NCBI GenBank assembly: GCA_014204435.1
Contig: JACHLF010000004.1
Span: 337,155-401,154, forward strand
DNA: 64,000 nt
Direction: 5' to 3'
Source of the DNA: Mycobacteroides chelonae
GTDB lineage: Bacteria; Actinomycetota; Actinomycetes; Mycobacteriales; Mycobacteriaceae
A program made the translations under genes and the position numbers. This document shows positions 50,512 through 59,400 of this stretch, one piece after another. The stretch's first letter is position 1; each line of letters opens with the position of its first letter. The notes below the pieces were generated by a model that worked only from the letters and a program-made list of their open reading frames with translations, did no database searches and was not told the DNA's origin.

Positions 50512-51891
50512 ATGACAGCGACCGAATCGACGGCTTCCGAGAGCACCCCACCCAAGAAACACAAGGACCGCACCCATTGGCTCTATATAGCGGTCATCGT
50601 CGCGGTGGTGCTGGGCGTCGCGGTCGGCCTGCTGTGGCCGGGATTCGGGAAATCGGTGGGCGTGCTCGGTGAGATCTTCGTCAGCCTCATCAAGATGATG
50701 ATCAGTCCGGTCATCTTCTGCACGATCGTGTTGGGCATCGGGTCGGCGCGCAAGGCCGCCAGCGTGGGTCGTGTCGGTGGGTTGGCGTTCGTCTACTTCC
50801 TGGCGATGTCCACGGTCGCGTTGGCCGTCGGGCTCGTGGTCGGCAACCTGCTCGCGCCCGGCACCGGCTTGCACCTGTCCACCGCGAATCAGGGCGCGGG
50901 GGCCACGTACGTCGACCAGGCCCACGCCGCCGGCGGCACCTGGCACTTCATCAAATCGATTGTGCCGGAGACCATGTTCTCGGCGCTGACCTCCGGCAGT
51001 GTGCTGCAGACGCTGTTCATCGCACTACTGGTGGGCTTCGCGGTACAGGCGCTTGGATCCACCGGGGAATCGATCGTGCGCGGTATCGGGATGCTTCAGG
51101 AGCTGGTCTTCAAGGTCCTCATCGTGGTGCTGTGGCTGGCGCCCATTGGCGCCTTCGGTGCCATCGCCAATGCGGTCGGCCAAACCGGCTGGAACGCCGT
51201 CAAGGAGCTGGGCGCGCTGATGCTCGGCTTCTACACCACATGCGTGATCTTCATCTTCGGTGTGCTGGGCGCGCTGCTGTGGGCAGTTGCCCGAGTATCG
51301 ATCTTCAAGCTGGTGCGCTACTTGGCACGCGAGTACCTGCTCATCGTCTCGACCTCGTCCTCCGAATCGGCGCTGCCGCGGCTGATCGCCAAGATGACTC
51401 ACCTCGGTGTGGAGAAGTCGACGGTGGGAATCGTTGTCCCGACCGGATACTCGTTCAACTTGGATGGTACGGCGATCTATCTGACCATGGCTTCGCTGTT
51501 CGTCGCCGACGCGATGGGCAAGCCTCTATCGATCGGCGAGCAGATCTCACTGCTGGCGTTCATGATCATCGCCTCCAAAGGTGCGGCCGGGGTGACCGGG
51601 GCCGGAATGGCAACGCTGGCAGGCGGATTGCAAAGCCATCGGCCCGATCTGGTCGACGGAGTGGGCATGATCGTCGGCATCGACCGGTTCATGTCCGAGG
51701 CGCGGGCGCTGACCAACTTCTCCGGGAACGCGGTGGCCACGCTGCTCATCGGAACCTGGACCAAGACGGCGGACCGCGACCGGATCACGTGCGTGCTCGC
51801 GGGGGCGGAGCCGTTCGACGAGACGACCATGCTCGACGATCACGTGGGTGATGTCGAGACTGAGAAGGCACCCGTGCAGGCGGCCGGATGA
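50512..51891 (+). CDS. dctA: C4-dicarboxylate/cation symporter
   Basis: 459 residues of the glutamate/dicarboxylate-Na or H symporter fold (DAACS). The HP1 Ser-rich motif is STSSSESALP and the unwound helix reads PTGYSFNLDGTAIY. IGIDRFMSEARALTNFSGN provides the substrate-binding end (quoted in part: DRFMSEARALTN). It takes up succinate, fumarate and malate. No two-component partner beside it. Confidence 0.9.
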   Translation: MTATESTASESTPPKKHKDRTHWLYIAVIVAVVLGVAVGLLWPGFGKSVGVLGEIFVSLIKMMISPVIFCTIVLGIGSARKAASVGRVGGLAFVYFLAMSTVALAVGLVVGNLLAPGTGLHLSTANQGAGATYVDQAHAAGGTWHFIKSIVPETMFSALTSGSVLQTLFIALLVGFAVQALGSTGESIVRGIGMLQELVFKVLIVVLWLAPIGAFGAIANAVGQTGWNAVKELGALMLGFYTTCVIFIFGVLGALLWAVARVSIFKLVRYLAREYLLIVSTSSSESALPRLIAKMTHLGVEKSTVGIVVPTGYSFNLDGTAIYLTMASLFVADAMGKPLSIGEQISLLAFMIIASKGAAGVTGAGMATLAGGLQSHRPDLVDGVGMIVGIDRFMSEARALTNFSGNAVATLLIGTWTKTADRDRITCVLAGAEPFDETTMLDDHVGDVETEKAPVQAAG

Positions 51892-51895
51892 GACA

Positions 51896-53818
51896 TCAGC
51901 CCATCCGGTAGGGATAGTTGGCGACGATCGCATCGGTGCGGTCGATGAGGTTGGCCGTCAGCACGATCCCGGTCTGGTTGTGCAGGATCTGATGCCAGCG
52001 ACGCTTGGTCTTGATCTCGGTGAGGAGCACTGTCACCTGACGGCCGCCGCATTGTCGCTTCTTGACGTATTCCACCAGCGGAGTTACCAGGGACCGATGC
52101 GCGGTAGGAAGTACGACCAGTTCCAGGCCCGGATTCCAGTGCGTCCAAAGCTTGGTCATCGCGTTGGCCTTCTGATCGGTGCGGCTGATGGTGACCGGAA
52201 CCACCTCACCGCCCAGATGCAGCGCCGCCTCCAAGAGGTGCACCGTTCGCTTGTTGATGTCGTCGATGGGCACGATCACCAGCGGTGTCTGGTCCGGTGG
52301 GTTCGACGTCAGCGCAGGCAATTCATCGAGCGCCAGTTCGCGTTTGACGCCCTGATAGTAGGACTCGGTGCGTCCGAACAGGAGGATGAGCAGCGGGATG
52401 ACGATGACGAGCAGCCAAGCGCCCTCGGAGAACTTGCTGACGAAGAACACCACCATCGCGATGGCCGACAGCGTGGCCCCGAAGCCGTTTAACGCGGCCT
52501 TCCAATGCCAGCCGGGTGTACGCGCGCCGAACCAGTGCTTGACCAAACCCACTTGGCTGATGGTGAAGCCGATGAACACGCCGATCGCGAACAGCGGCAG
52601 CAGCCGGTGGGTGTCTGCGTCGCTGGCGATGAGGATCAGGGCCGCGAAGATCGCGAGGGCTGCGACACCGTAGCGATACACCGGCTTTTCCGCCCGCAGC
52701 CCGAACAGGTGCGGCATTCGGTCGTCCTTGGCGAGCAGGCTCATCAACACCGGCAATCCGCCGAAACTGGTGTTGGCGGCGAATCCGAGAATCAGCGCCA
52801 CAGTGACATTGGTGATGTAGAACGGCAGCCCCGTTCCGAATGCCGCGGCGGACAGCTGCGCCAGGATGGTGACGTCACCGCGAGGTACTACGTGGTGGGC
52901 CTTGATGAGAATGCTGAGTCCGATCAGCATGACGCCCAACAGGAATCCCAGGGCGACCTCGGTGTGCTGGGCTCGTTTGATAGCGGGAGTCTTGAAGGTT
53001 GGGACGCCGTTGGCGATGGCTTCCACGCCGGTCAGGGATGAGCATCCGGCCGCGAATGCCTTGAGGACCAAGATGATTCCGAGTGCGCTCACCGGCTCAA
53101 CGGGGCCGAGGTCCTTCCCGATGACAGCTACCGGGGTGGAGTGTGCGAGCCCGAACACGATGACCGCCAGGATGCACAGGATGAACAGAAGCGTCGGCAG
53201 CATCAGGACCTTTGCCGATTCGCTGATGCCGATCACGTTCAGGATCGTCAGGATCGCCAGGCCGATCAGCGTGACCGACAGCAGGTGCGGGGCGAGGGCG
53301 GGAAAGGCGCTTGCCAGGCTCGCTGCTCCGGCTGCCAGGCTCACCGCGACGGTCAGCACGTAATCGACCACCAGACTCGCGGCGGCCAGCAGGCTCGCCT
53401 CGCGCCCGAGGTCCTTCTTCGCCACGGCGTACGAGCCGCCGCCTTCGGGGTGGACCGCGATCACCTGGCGATAGGAGAACACGAGCACGATGAGCAGCAC
53501 AGTGATCCCAATGGCCACCGGCAGGGTGAAGGCGATGGCTCCGACGCCGCCCGCGATCAGGGCCAGCACGATGGCCTCGGGGCCGTAGGCGACCGAGGAC
53601 AACGCGTCCAGGGACAGCGCGGCGAGCCCGCCGACAGAGGTCAGCTTGTGCGCGTCGTCCTTCAGGACGTGGCGCAGGCGGGGGTCCGCGACGCGCTGCG
53701 GTGCAGGGTGAAGAGGGTGAAGAGAAGGGGCAGGAACCACCGAGGGAGAGTAGGCCGCACGGTGGCGCTTTCGTGGTTCTTTGCGCGATCTTGAGGCCGC
53801 GGCAGTGGTGTCAATCAC
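51896..53818 (-). CDS. APC-superfamily permease, KimA-like (probable K+ uptake)
   Basis: About 640 residues from GTG 53818 (VIDTTAAASRSRK); the start is uncertain and the frame is open to 54043. Eleven to twelve membrane helices begin LTSVGGLAALSLDALSSVAYG and include FAAGCSSLTGVEAIANGVP, FAANTSFGGLPVLMSLLAKD and IPLYA/FAIGVF-like segments (LLPLFAIGVFIGFTISQVG). A cytosolic domain follows from about residue 490 (TPLVIVPIDDINKRTVHLLE). The sequence of helices 8-10 resembles B. subtilis KimA, a c-di-AMP-controlled K+ importer, better than amino-acid permeases. The transported ion is inferred. Confidence 0.75.
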   Translation of the reverse strand: MIDTTAAASRSRKEPRKRHRAAYSPSVVPAPSLHPLHPAPQRVADPRLRHVLKDDAHKLTSVGGLAALSLDALSSVAYGPEAIVLALIAGGVGAIAFTLPVAIGITVLLIVLVFSYRQVIAVHPEGGGSYAVAKKDLGREASLLAAASLVVDYVLTVAVSLAAGAASLASAFPALAPHLLSVTLIGLAILTILNVIGISESAKVLMLPTLLFILCILAVIVFGLAHSTPVAVIGKDLGPVEPVSALGIILVLKAFAAGCSSLTGVEAIANGVPTFKTPAIKRAQHTEVALGFLLGVMLIGLSILIKAHHVVPRGDVTILAQLSAAAFGTGLPFYITNVTVALILGFAANTSFGGLPVLMSLLAKDDRMPHLFGLRAEKPVYRYGVAALAIFAALILIASDADTHRLLPLFAIGVFIGFTISQVGLVKHWFGARTPGWHWKAALNGFGATLSAIAMVVFFVSKFSEGAWLLVIVIPLLILLFGRTESYYQGVKRELALDELPALTSNPPDQTPLVIVPIDDINKRTVHLLEAALHLGGEVVPVTISRTDQKANAMTKLWTHWNPGLELVVLPTAHRSLVTPLVEYVKKRQCGGRQVTVLLTEIKTKRRWHQILHNQTGIVLTANLIDRTDAIVANYPYRMG

Positions 53819-53872
53819 GATGACATCCGTGAACCTATGTCCGATGAGGTCAACGGATGTAGACTCACCGGC

Positions 53873-54214
53873 ATGAAGGGACTCGGTCTTACTGCGATGA
53901 TCGCGATGGGTGTGGGTGCTGCGGCGATCGCCATGGCCTCCCCGGCGAACGCCGATGACGTCAGCTTCAACGAGACGTTGCACTCGTACGGCATCTACGC
54001 GCCGCCGGACAAGACTGCCTACCTGGGCAAGATCGCCTGCCATCGGCTGGACACCGGCCTGGACAAGGATGCCTACCAGTCCGCCGAGTTCCTGGCCAAG
54101 AACCTTGACCGGAAGAGCACCACCGAGCAGAAGTGGCAGTTCCTGTCCGCGTCTATCGACGAGTACTGCCCCGAGTTGCGGCCCGTTCTGGAGCGCGCGG
54201 CCAACCGTACCTAG
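53873..54214 (+). CDS. DUF732 secreted protein
   Basis: 113 residues. A Sec signal (MKGLGLTAMIAMGVGAAAIAMASPANA) is cleaved after PANA. The mature domain is the DUF732 fold with DVSFNETLHSYGIY, one internal Cys (KIACHRL) and a Cys near the end (DEYCPEL), probably disulphide-linked. Function unknown. ATG at 53873; the frame extends 12 codons upstream without a ribosome site. Compare the second DUF732 gene at 57956. Confidence 0.85.
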   Translation: MKGLGLTAMIAMGVGAAAIAMASPANADDVSFNETLHSYGIYAPPDKTAYLGKIACHRLDTGLDKDAYQSAEFLAKNLDRKSTTEQKWQFLSASIDEYCPELRPVLERAANRT

Positions 54215-54236
54215 GCCGGTTAAGAACGTCGATCAC

Positions 54237-54407
54237 CTAAGCGGCCAGCCCGTCGATATCGGCTCCGGTCGTGTCGAGAACCAGTTCGGGATTTGCCGGG
54301 GCGTCGTAGGGATCCTCGACCCCCGCCCGACCCTTCAATTCACCCGGACGTGCCCGTGCATACGGACCCTTGGGGTCTGGCTTCTCGCATTCGGCCCGCG
54401 GTGTCGC
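54237..54407 (-). pseudogene. C-terminal scrap of APS kinase (CysC/CysNC)
   Basis: The minus strand reads TPRAECEKPDPKGPYARA, then RPGELKGRAGVEDPYDAP, then ANPELVLDTTGADIDGL and a stop at 54237. This is the C-terminus of adenylylsulfate kinase (typical: CERRDPKGLYAKARAG ... GIDSPYEPPENPELVLDT). Only about 55 residues remain, the P-loop is absent and the frame is lost beyond 54407. A dead end of a sulfate-assimilation gene. Confidence 0.75.
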
Positions 54408-54434
54408 TGCCGTCATTGGAGAGTACCGTTGCGC

Positions 54435-56798
54435 CTACCGCCCGAAACCTGCGTTGCGCAGCGCGTCCGCCATTGAACCTGTCGGGAGGCTCTCCTGCCT
54501 GCGGCCGGAATTCTTGCCGCGGTTCTGGTTTCGCCGATCCTGATTTCGGTCGTCGCGATTTCTTTCGTCACGGCGGGGAGTGCTGGTCCGTTCGGGGCGC
54601 TTGCCCTGCGGAGGATCGTCATTGAGGCGCAGGCTCAGTCCGATCCGCTGGCGTGGGATGTCCACGTCGGTGACCTTCACCCGCACCACCTGACCGGACT
54701 TGACCACCCCGTGGGGATCGGACACGTACCGATCCGACATCGCCGACACATGCACGAGGCCGTCCTGATGCACACCGACGTCGACAAACGCGCCGAACGC
54801 GGCCACGTTCGTCACGACACCTTCCAGCACCATGCCGACCTTCAGGTCCGACACCTTCTCGACACCGGCCGCGAACGTTGCGGTGGTGAATGCGGGCCGG
54901 GGGTCACGCCCGGGCTTCTCCAACTCGCCGAGAATGTCTGTGACGGTGGGTATTCCGAACCGGTCGTCGGCGAAGTCGGCAGGTTTGAGTGAGCGCAGCG
55001 AGCGTTCGTTGCCGATCAGCTCGGCGAGCGTGATGCCCGAGCGATCGAGGATTTTGCGGACCACCGGGTAGGACTCGGGATGTACACCGGAGGCATCCAG
55101 CGGGTCATCGCCGCCCTGGATACGCAGGAATCCAGCGCACTGCTCAAAGGCCTTGGGACCCAGCCTGGGAACCTCCAGCAGTCCCTTGCGGCTACGGAAC
55201 GCTCCTACCTTCTCGCGGTGCGCGACGATTGACTCTGCCAAGGATTCGGTTACTCCGGATACCCGCGCGAGCAGCGGCACCGAGGCGGTGTTCAGGTCGA
55301 CACCGACAGCGTTCACGGCATCTTCGACGACGGCGTTGAGGCTGCGGGCGAGGGTGCCCGGAGTGACATCGTGCTGGTACTGCCCGACGCCGATCGACTT
55401 GGGTTCGATCTTCACCAACTCGGCCAACGGATCCTGCAGACGTCGCGCGATCGACACCGCGCCACGCAGCGTCACATCCAAGTCTGGAAGCTCATGTGCG
55501 GCATAGGCGGATGCCGAGTACACCGACGCGCCCGCCTCACTCACCATCGCCTTGGTCGGGGCCTTGGCTCCCGCAGCCTTGATATCGGCGATGAGTTCGG
55601 CTGCCAGGGCATCGGTTTCGCGCGATGCGGTTCCGTTGCCGACGGCGATCAACTCGACGCCATGGCGGGCTACGAACGCCGCGAGGGTGGCCTTGGCCTC
55701 ATCCCACTTCTTCTGTGGTTGGTGCGGATAGACCGCGCAGGTGTCCACCACCTTGCCGGTGCCGTCCACTACGGCCACCTTGACGCCGGTCCGGAACCCG
55801 GGATCAAGACCGAGCGTGGCGCGGGTACCCGCGGGCGCGGCCAGCAATAGGTCCTTGAGGTTGCGGGCGAAGACGCCGACGGCGTCTTCTTCGGCGCGTT
55901 GACGCAGCTTGAGTCGGGCGTCGACGGATGCGGAGAACATGAGTTTGGCGCGCCAGGCGACCCGGACGGTGCCGGCCAACCAGGGCGTCGCCGGGGTTTT
56001 GGCGGTCAGGTTCACTCCGAGTGACTGCGCGACCATGGCTTCGTAAGGGGCGTCGTCGCCGCCGTCGAAGGTGAGGGCCAGAACCTGTTCCTTCTCGCCA
56101 CGCATGACGGCGAGCACGCGGTGAGAAGGCATGCTCTCCAGAGACTCGGAGAACTCGAAGTAGTCACGGTACTTCTGCGCTGCTTCGGTTTTCGCGGCAT
56201 CCTCGGACCACGGCGCGGTCCGCAGTGCGCCGTCTGCCCAGAACTTGGTGCGTGTGGCGCCGACAAGCTCAGCGTCCTCTGCCGCACGCTCGATGAGGAT
56301 GTGGCGGGCGCCGTCGAGCGCGGCATTGGCATCGGCGACGTTCTCGGTGAGGAACTGGGCGGCCACCTCGCTGGGCACCAGGCTCGGGTCCGTCAGCAGC
56401 CGGTCGGCCAGCGGTTCCAGTCCGGCCTCGCGAGCGATCTGAGCCTTGGTACGACGCTTCGGTTTGTACGGCAGGTAGATGTCTTCGACACGCGCCTTGG
56501 TATCGGCCGAGAGCAGCGCCGCCTTCAGGTCGTCGGTGAGCTTGCCTTGCTCTTCGATGGAGGACAGCACCGCGGCACGGCGCTCGTCGAGTTCCCGCAG
56601 GTACCGCAGCCGTTCTTCCAGTTCGCGTAACTGACCGTCGTCCAGGCTGCCGGTGACTTCCTTGCGGTAACGCGCGATGAACGGGACCGTCGCGCCCTCG
56701 TCAAGCAGCCGCACGGCGGCCACGACCTGGGCCTCGGCCACGGCCAGTTCCGCAGCGAGGCGGGCGTTTACAGATTTCACGGTCACGCTCTGAGTCAC
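54435..56798 (-). CDS. tex: Tex-family transcription accessory protein
   Basis: 787 residues from GTG 56798 (VTQSVTVKSVNARLA), the family-like start; ATG 56840 would overlap the divergent lipoprotein. N-terminal helical domain with PFIARYRKEVTGSLDD (about 35-50), YqgF-like RNase H fold (GLDPGFRTGVKVAVVD, about 330), helix-hairpin-helix repeats (LNTASVPLLARVSGV), and the S1 RNA-binding domain (VVTNVAAFGAFVDVGVHQDGLVHVS, quoted in part as AFGAFVDVGVHQDGLVHVS, about 660-680). The C-terminus is a very basic, Arg/Asn-rich tail (about 725-770) typical of actinobacterial Tex. Confidence 0.93.
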   Translation of the reverse strand: MTQSVTVKSVNARLAAELAVAEAQVVAAVRLLDEGATVPFIARYRKEVTGSLDDGQLRELEERLRYLRELDERRAAVLSSIEEQGKLTDDLKAALLSADTKARVEDIYLPYKPKRRTKAQIAREAGLEPLADRLLTDPSLVPSEVAAQFLTENVADANAALDGARHILIERAAEDAELVGATRTKFWADGALRTAPWSEDAAKTEAAQKYRDYFEFSESLESMPSHRVLAVMRGEKEQVLALTFDGGDDAPYEAMVAQSLGVNLTAKTPATPWLAGTVRVAWRAKLMFSASVDARLKLRQRAEEDAVGVFARNLKDLLLAAPAGTRATLGLDPGFRTGVKVAVVDGTGKVVDTCAVYPHQPQKKWDEAKATLAAFVARHGVELIAVGNGTASRETDALAAELIADIKAAGAKAPTKAMVSEAGASVYSASAYAAHELPDLDVTLRGAVSIARRLQDPLAELVKIEPKSIGVGQYQHDVTPGTLARSLNAVVEDAVNAVGVDLNTASVPLLARVSGVTESLAESIVAHREKVGAFRSRKGLLEVPRLGPKAFEQCAGFLRIQGGDDPLDASGVHPESYPVVRKILDRSGITLAELIGNERSLRSLKPADFADDRFGIPTVTDILGELEKPGRDPRPAFTTATFAAGVEKVSDLKVGMVLEGVVTNVAAFGAFVDVGVHQDGLVHVSAMSDRYVSDPHGVVKSGQVVRVKVTDVDIPRQRIGLSLRLNDDPPQGKRPERTSTPRRDERNRDDRNQDRRNQNRGKNSGRRQESLPTGSMADALRNAGFGR

Positions 56799-56816
56799 GC
56801 GGAGGGACCCTACCCA

Positions 56817-57179
56817 ATGCAGAGGACAAGCTACGCTCACCGGGGGCGTGTCTGGAGCGTGTTGTGCCTGATCTTCCTGGTGGCGGGGTGTGCGTCACAC
56901 ACGCAGCAGGGCCCGCCGACCTCGTCGGCACCTGCGCCGGGGCGGGGCGCGTCCGTGGAGTCGGTGGCCGGCTGGATCGAGGCAGGCAGCCCCGCCGATC
57001 CAGAGGAATTCCGCACGGTGGATCAGGACGGCGTGCCGTCCCAGCTCTCGGAAGGTGAGGTGGCCTTCCGAGAGCGCGGCGATCTCGGGCCCCGGATCAT
57101 CGCAGGCTGCATCACGAGTGCGGTCAGCGATGACATACGTCAAGAACTACCGCCGCTTCCTCATACATTTGGGCGATGA
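56817..57179 (+). CDS. Small lipoprotein, possibly truncated
   Basis: 120 residues. ATG 56817, signal peptide and lipobox FLVAGC (Cys about residue 25). The mature part (SVESVAGWIEAGSPADPEEFR, VDQDGVPSQLSEGEVAF) is not recognised. The last ~15 residues read through the antisense end of the convergent gene, so the true C-terminus may have been lost. Divergent from tex. Confidence 0.55.
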   Translation: MQRTSYAHRGRVWSVLCLIFLVAGCASHTQQGPPTSSAPAPGRGASVESVAGWIEAGSPADPEEFRTVDQDGVPSQLSEGEVAFRERGDLGPRIIAGCITSAVSDDIRQELPPLPHTFGR

Positions 57180-57866
57180 GCTTGGCGTAGACATCTTGCT
57201 TCCGTAGCTGCTCTAGTTGCGTTCCTGGTTCTTGACGGATCTCGCGGACAACGGAGACGGCTTGATCGGACAGCTCGGCAATGTGTAGTGCCCGCGGTGC
57301 GAGATCGGATCTGGTTACCTGCGTCGCGTGAGTGCGAATCTCGTTGGACCACTTCTCGTAATCGGTTAGGCTCGGTCCGCCAGGGACGATCGATTCGGCG
57401 TTCGTGAGATCCTCGCGCTCGCTGAAGACAGCGAGGGTTGCTATTGCCTTACCGCATTCGCTGCACCCGCTGGTACGAGGTATGCGCCCCACCGCGCCCA
57501 TGTGGGTGTCCGCAGCCTGGTTCCCACAAGGAGCGTGCACAGCCGCACCGCCGCAGACAGCACCGGCGCCTCGGTGGGTGCGGCGCCGCGCTGGCTTGCC
57601 TCGATGGCCTGGCGCCGCTGCGCCGCGTCCAACCCGTCAAGGGTAGCCAGAAAAGACTGGCGGAATCGTTCCTGAACAACGATCAGCAGGGTTCCAACAC
57701 CGATGCTGAGCACCGGTATCTGCACCGCACGGATTTTCCAGTCCGATCCGTCGTCGGGCATGAGAAAGATCCACAGCGGTCCGCCGATCGCCGTCATGAG
57801 GGCGACCAGTACCAACCAACGCATCCACCGCGGAGCCAATAGCAAACGAATGTTCACAGCAAACAT
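57124..57866 (-). pseudogene. Frameshifted membrane protein
   Basis: The upstream open frame (57441-57866) encodes two membrane helices (WMRWLVLVALMTAIGGPLWIFL and IPVLSIGVGTLLIVVQERFR, quoted in part) and ends at LVPAGAANAVRQ. A second frame (57124 to about 57500) continues ECGKAIATLAVFSERED, SLTDYEKWSNEIRTHATQV and IAELSDQAVSVVREIRQ, a helical soluble part. The frames differ by one base and probably were one gene of about 245 residues; two separate small genes cannot be excluded. Confidence 0.45.
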
Positions 57867-57955
57867 TCTGGCAGGTCGAATGGTTGTTGTGTGTCCGGGT
57901 AGCCACTGCTACATCAACGAGGCCGCTGCTGCTTCAGCAAGGTCGCAGAGAACGG

Positions 57956-58300
57956 TTACGCCGGTGGTGGCGTCGCGGGGTTCAGCGCGTTCGGGCACAA
58001 CTCGCTTTGCAGAATGTCGAGATAGACAGTGGGGGCCGGTGCGGGTGCGACGCCGGAACCCACCGGGAACTGCGATCCCGCCTCCTCCGGTGGGACACCG
58101 TTCTTCAAGTCTCGGCAGGCCTGGTGTCCCGCCTGGACCACGTACGGCTCGGCATCCTTGTGAATGAAGACCCCGGCGGCGCGCAGACTGTCCAGGAACG
58201 TGTGATCGTTCGCCTGCGCAGTACCGACGCCGAACACGCCACCGGCCGACATGCCGGCCGCAGCCATCCCGGCGACGACCCTGGTACGGAGCTTGTCCAT
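57956..58300 (-). CDS. DUF732 secreted protein
   Basis: 114 residues from MDKLRTRVVAGM at 58300 (or 58306). The signal peptide ends in TAQAN. The mature domain is DUF732: HTFLDSLRAAGVFIHKD, GHQACRDLKNGV and a Cys near the end (QSELCPNAL), then a Pro/Ala tail. It is a paralogue of the gene at 53873 with a different disulphide spacing. Function unknown. Confidence 0.85.
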   Translation of the reverse strand: MDKLRTRVVAGMAAAGMSAGGVFGVGTAQANDHTFLDSLRAAGVFIHKDAEPYVVQAGHQACRDLKNGVPPEEAGSQFPVGSGVAPAPAPTVYLDILQSELCPNALNPATPPPA

Positions 58301-58496
58301 CCCCATTCCTTCCAGTCACCAGCATTATTGCCACGGGACAGGGTTTGGCATGGGCGAATTGCGAACACAGCATGTCCACGCGGGCGCTAGTGGTAACTCC
58401 TCGATAGGTTGTGAACGGCGTGGCGTGCGGAGGTAGGTGAGGACCTCCGGTATCGGTGTGGTTACCACAGCGCACATCGAACACCGAGAGATCCTC

Positions 58497-59337
58497 ATGG
58501 TCCGCGCTGATGCTTGTTTGACTCCCAAGGGCCGGTTGCGGCTCGCGCCGGCCATTGTGGACGACGGGTAGACCTACGCGCGGGCCGCTGAGCGGTTCCA
58601 GTGTTCAACGGCGACGGCCAAGAAGTGGGCGGACCGTTACCGCGACGGCGCTCACGGCGCGATGGGCGATCGCTCCAGTCGCCCGCATCGCATCGCCGCG
58701 CATCTGCGTCTGCCGCGTTTCGCCGTCGAGGCGGTGCTGCGCCGGTACCGGATGCCGCTGCTGCGCCATCTGGACCAGGCCAGTCGGCTGGCGGTGCGCC
58801 GACCCACACCGGTGCGCTATGAGCATCCCGCGCCCGGGGACCTGGTCCATGTCGACATCAAGAAGCTGGGCCGCATCCCCGATGGTGGCGGGCACCGCAA
58901 ACTCGGCCGCACGGTCGGCAACCGCAACAACAAGAAGAAGAGCCGCGGGTATGCCTACGTGCATCACGCCGTCGACGATCACGGGATCATCGTCAAACGC
59001 GTGCTCACCGACAACGGATCATATTATCGATCAAAGGATTTCGCGGCAGCACTCACCGCCGACATCACGCACAAGCGCACCCGACCCTACCGGCCCCTGA
59101 CCAACGGGAAAGTTGAACGATTCAACCGCACCCTCAACCAAGAATGGGCCTACGCCCACAACTACCTGACCGACGAAGACCGCGCAGCGACCTACCCTGA
59201 CTGGCTGCATCACTACAGTCACCACAAGACACCACACCGGCATCAATGGCAAGACACCGATCGAACGCGTACGCGTTCACAACCTCCCCGTGAAAGAACA
59301 ACTAGCCCGCCGCCTGCAGATGTGGTTCCGCCATTAG
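58497..59337 (+). mobile_element. Decayed IS481-family transposase
   Basis: ATG 58497 encodes MVRADACLTPKGRLRLAPA, IVDDG, then TAG where Trp is expected, then TYARAAERFQCSTATAKKW. Catalytic residues remain: VHVDIKKLG, VLTDNGSYY and GKVERFNR, with 34 residues between the last Asp and Glu. Compared with intact relatives about 20-25 residues are missing after RSSRPHR and about 30 after VDDHG. A late frameshift moves the end to TGINGKTPIERVRV with a stop at 59337. Dead copy; terminal inverted repeats not identified. Confidence 0.75.
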
Positions 59338-59400
59338 CCGATCAGACAAGGTGGCCGGTGATTACCATGCCAACTGACTCAGCTGGTTCGGGCTAGGGCG

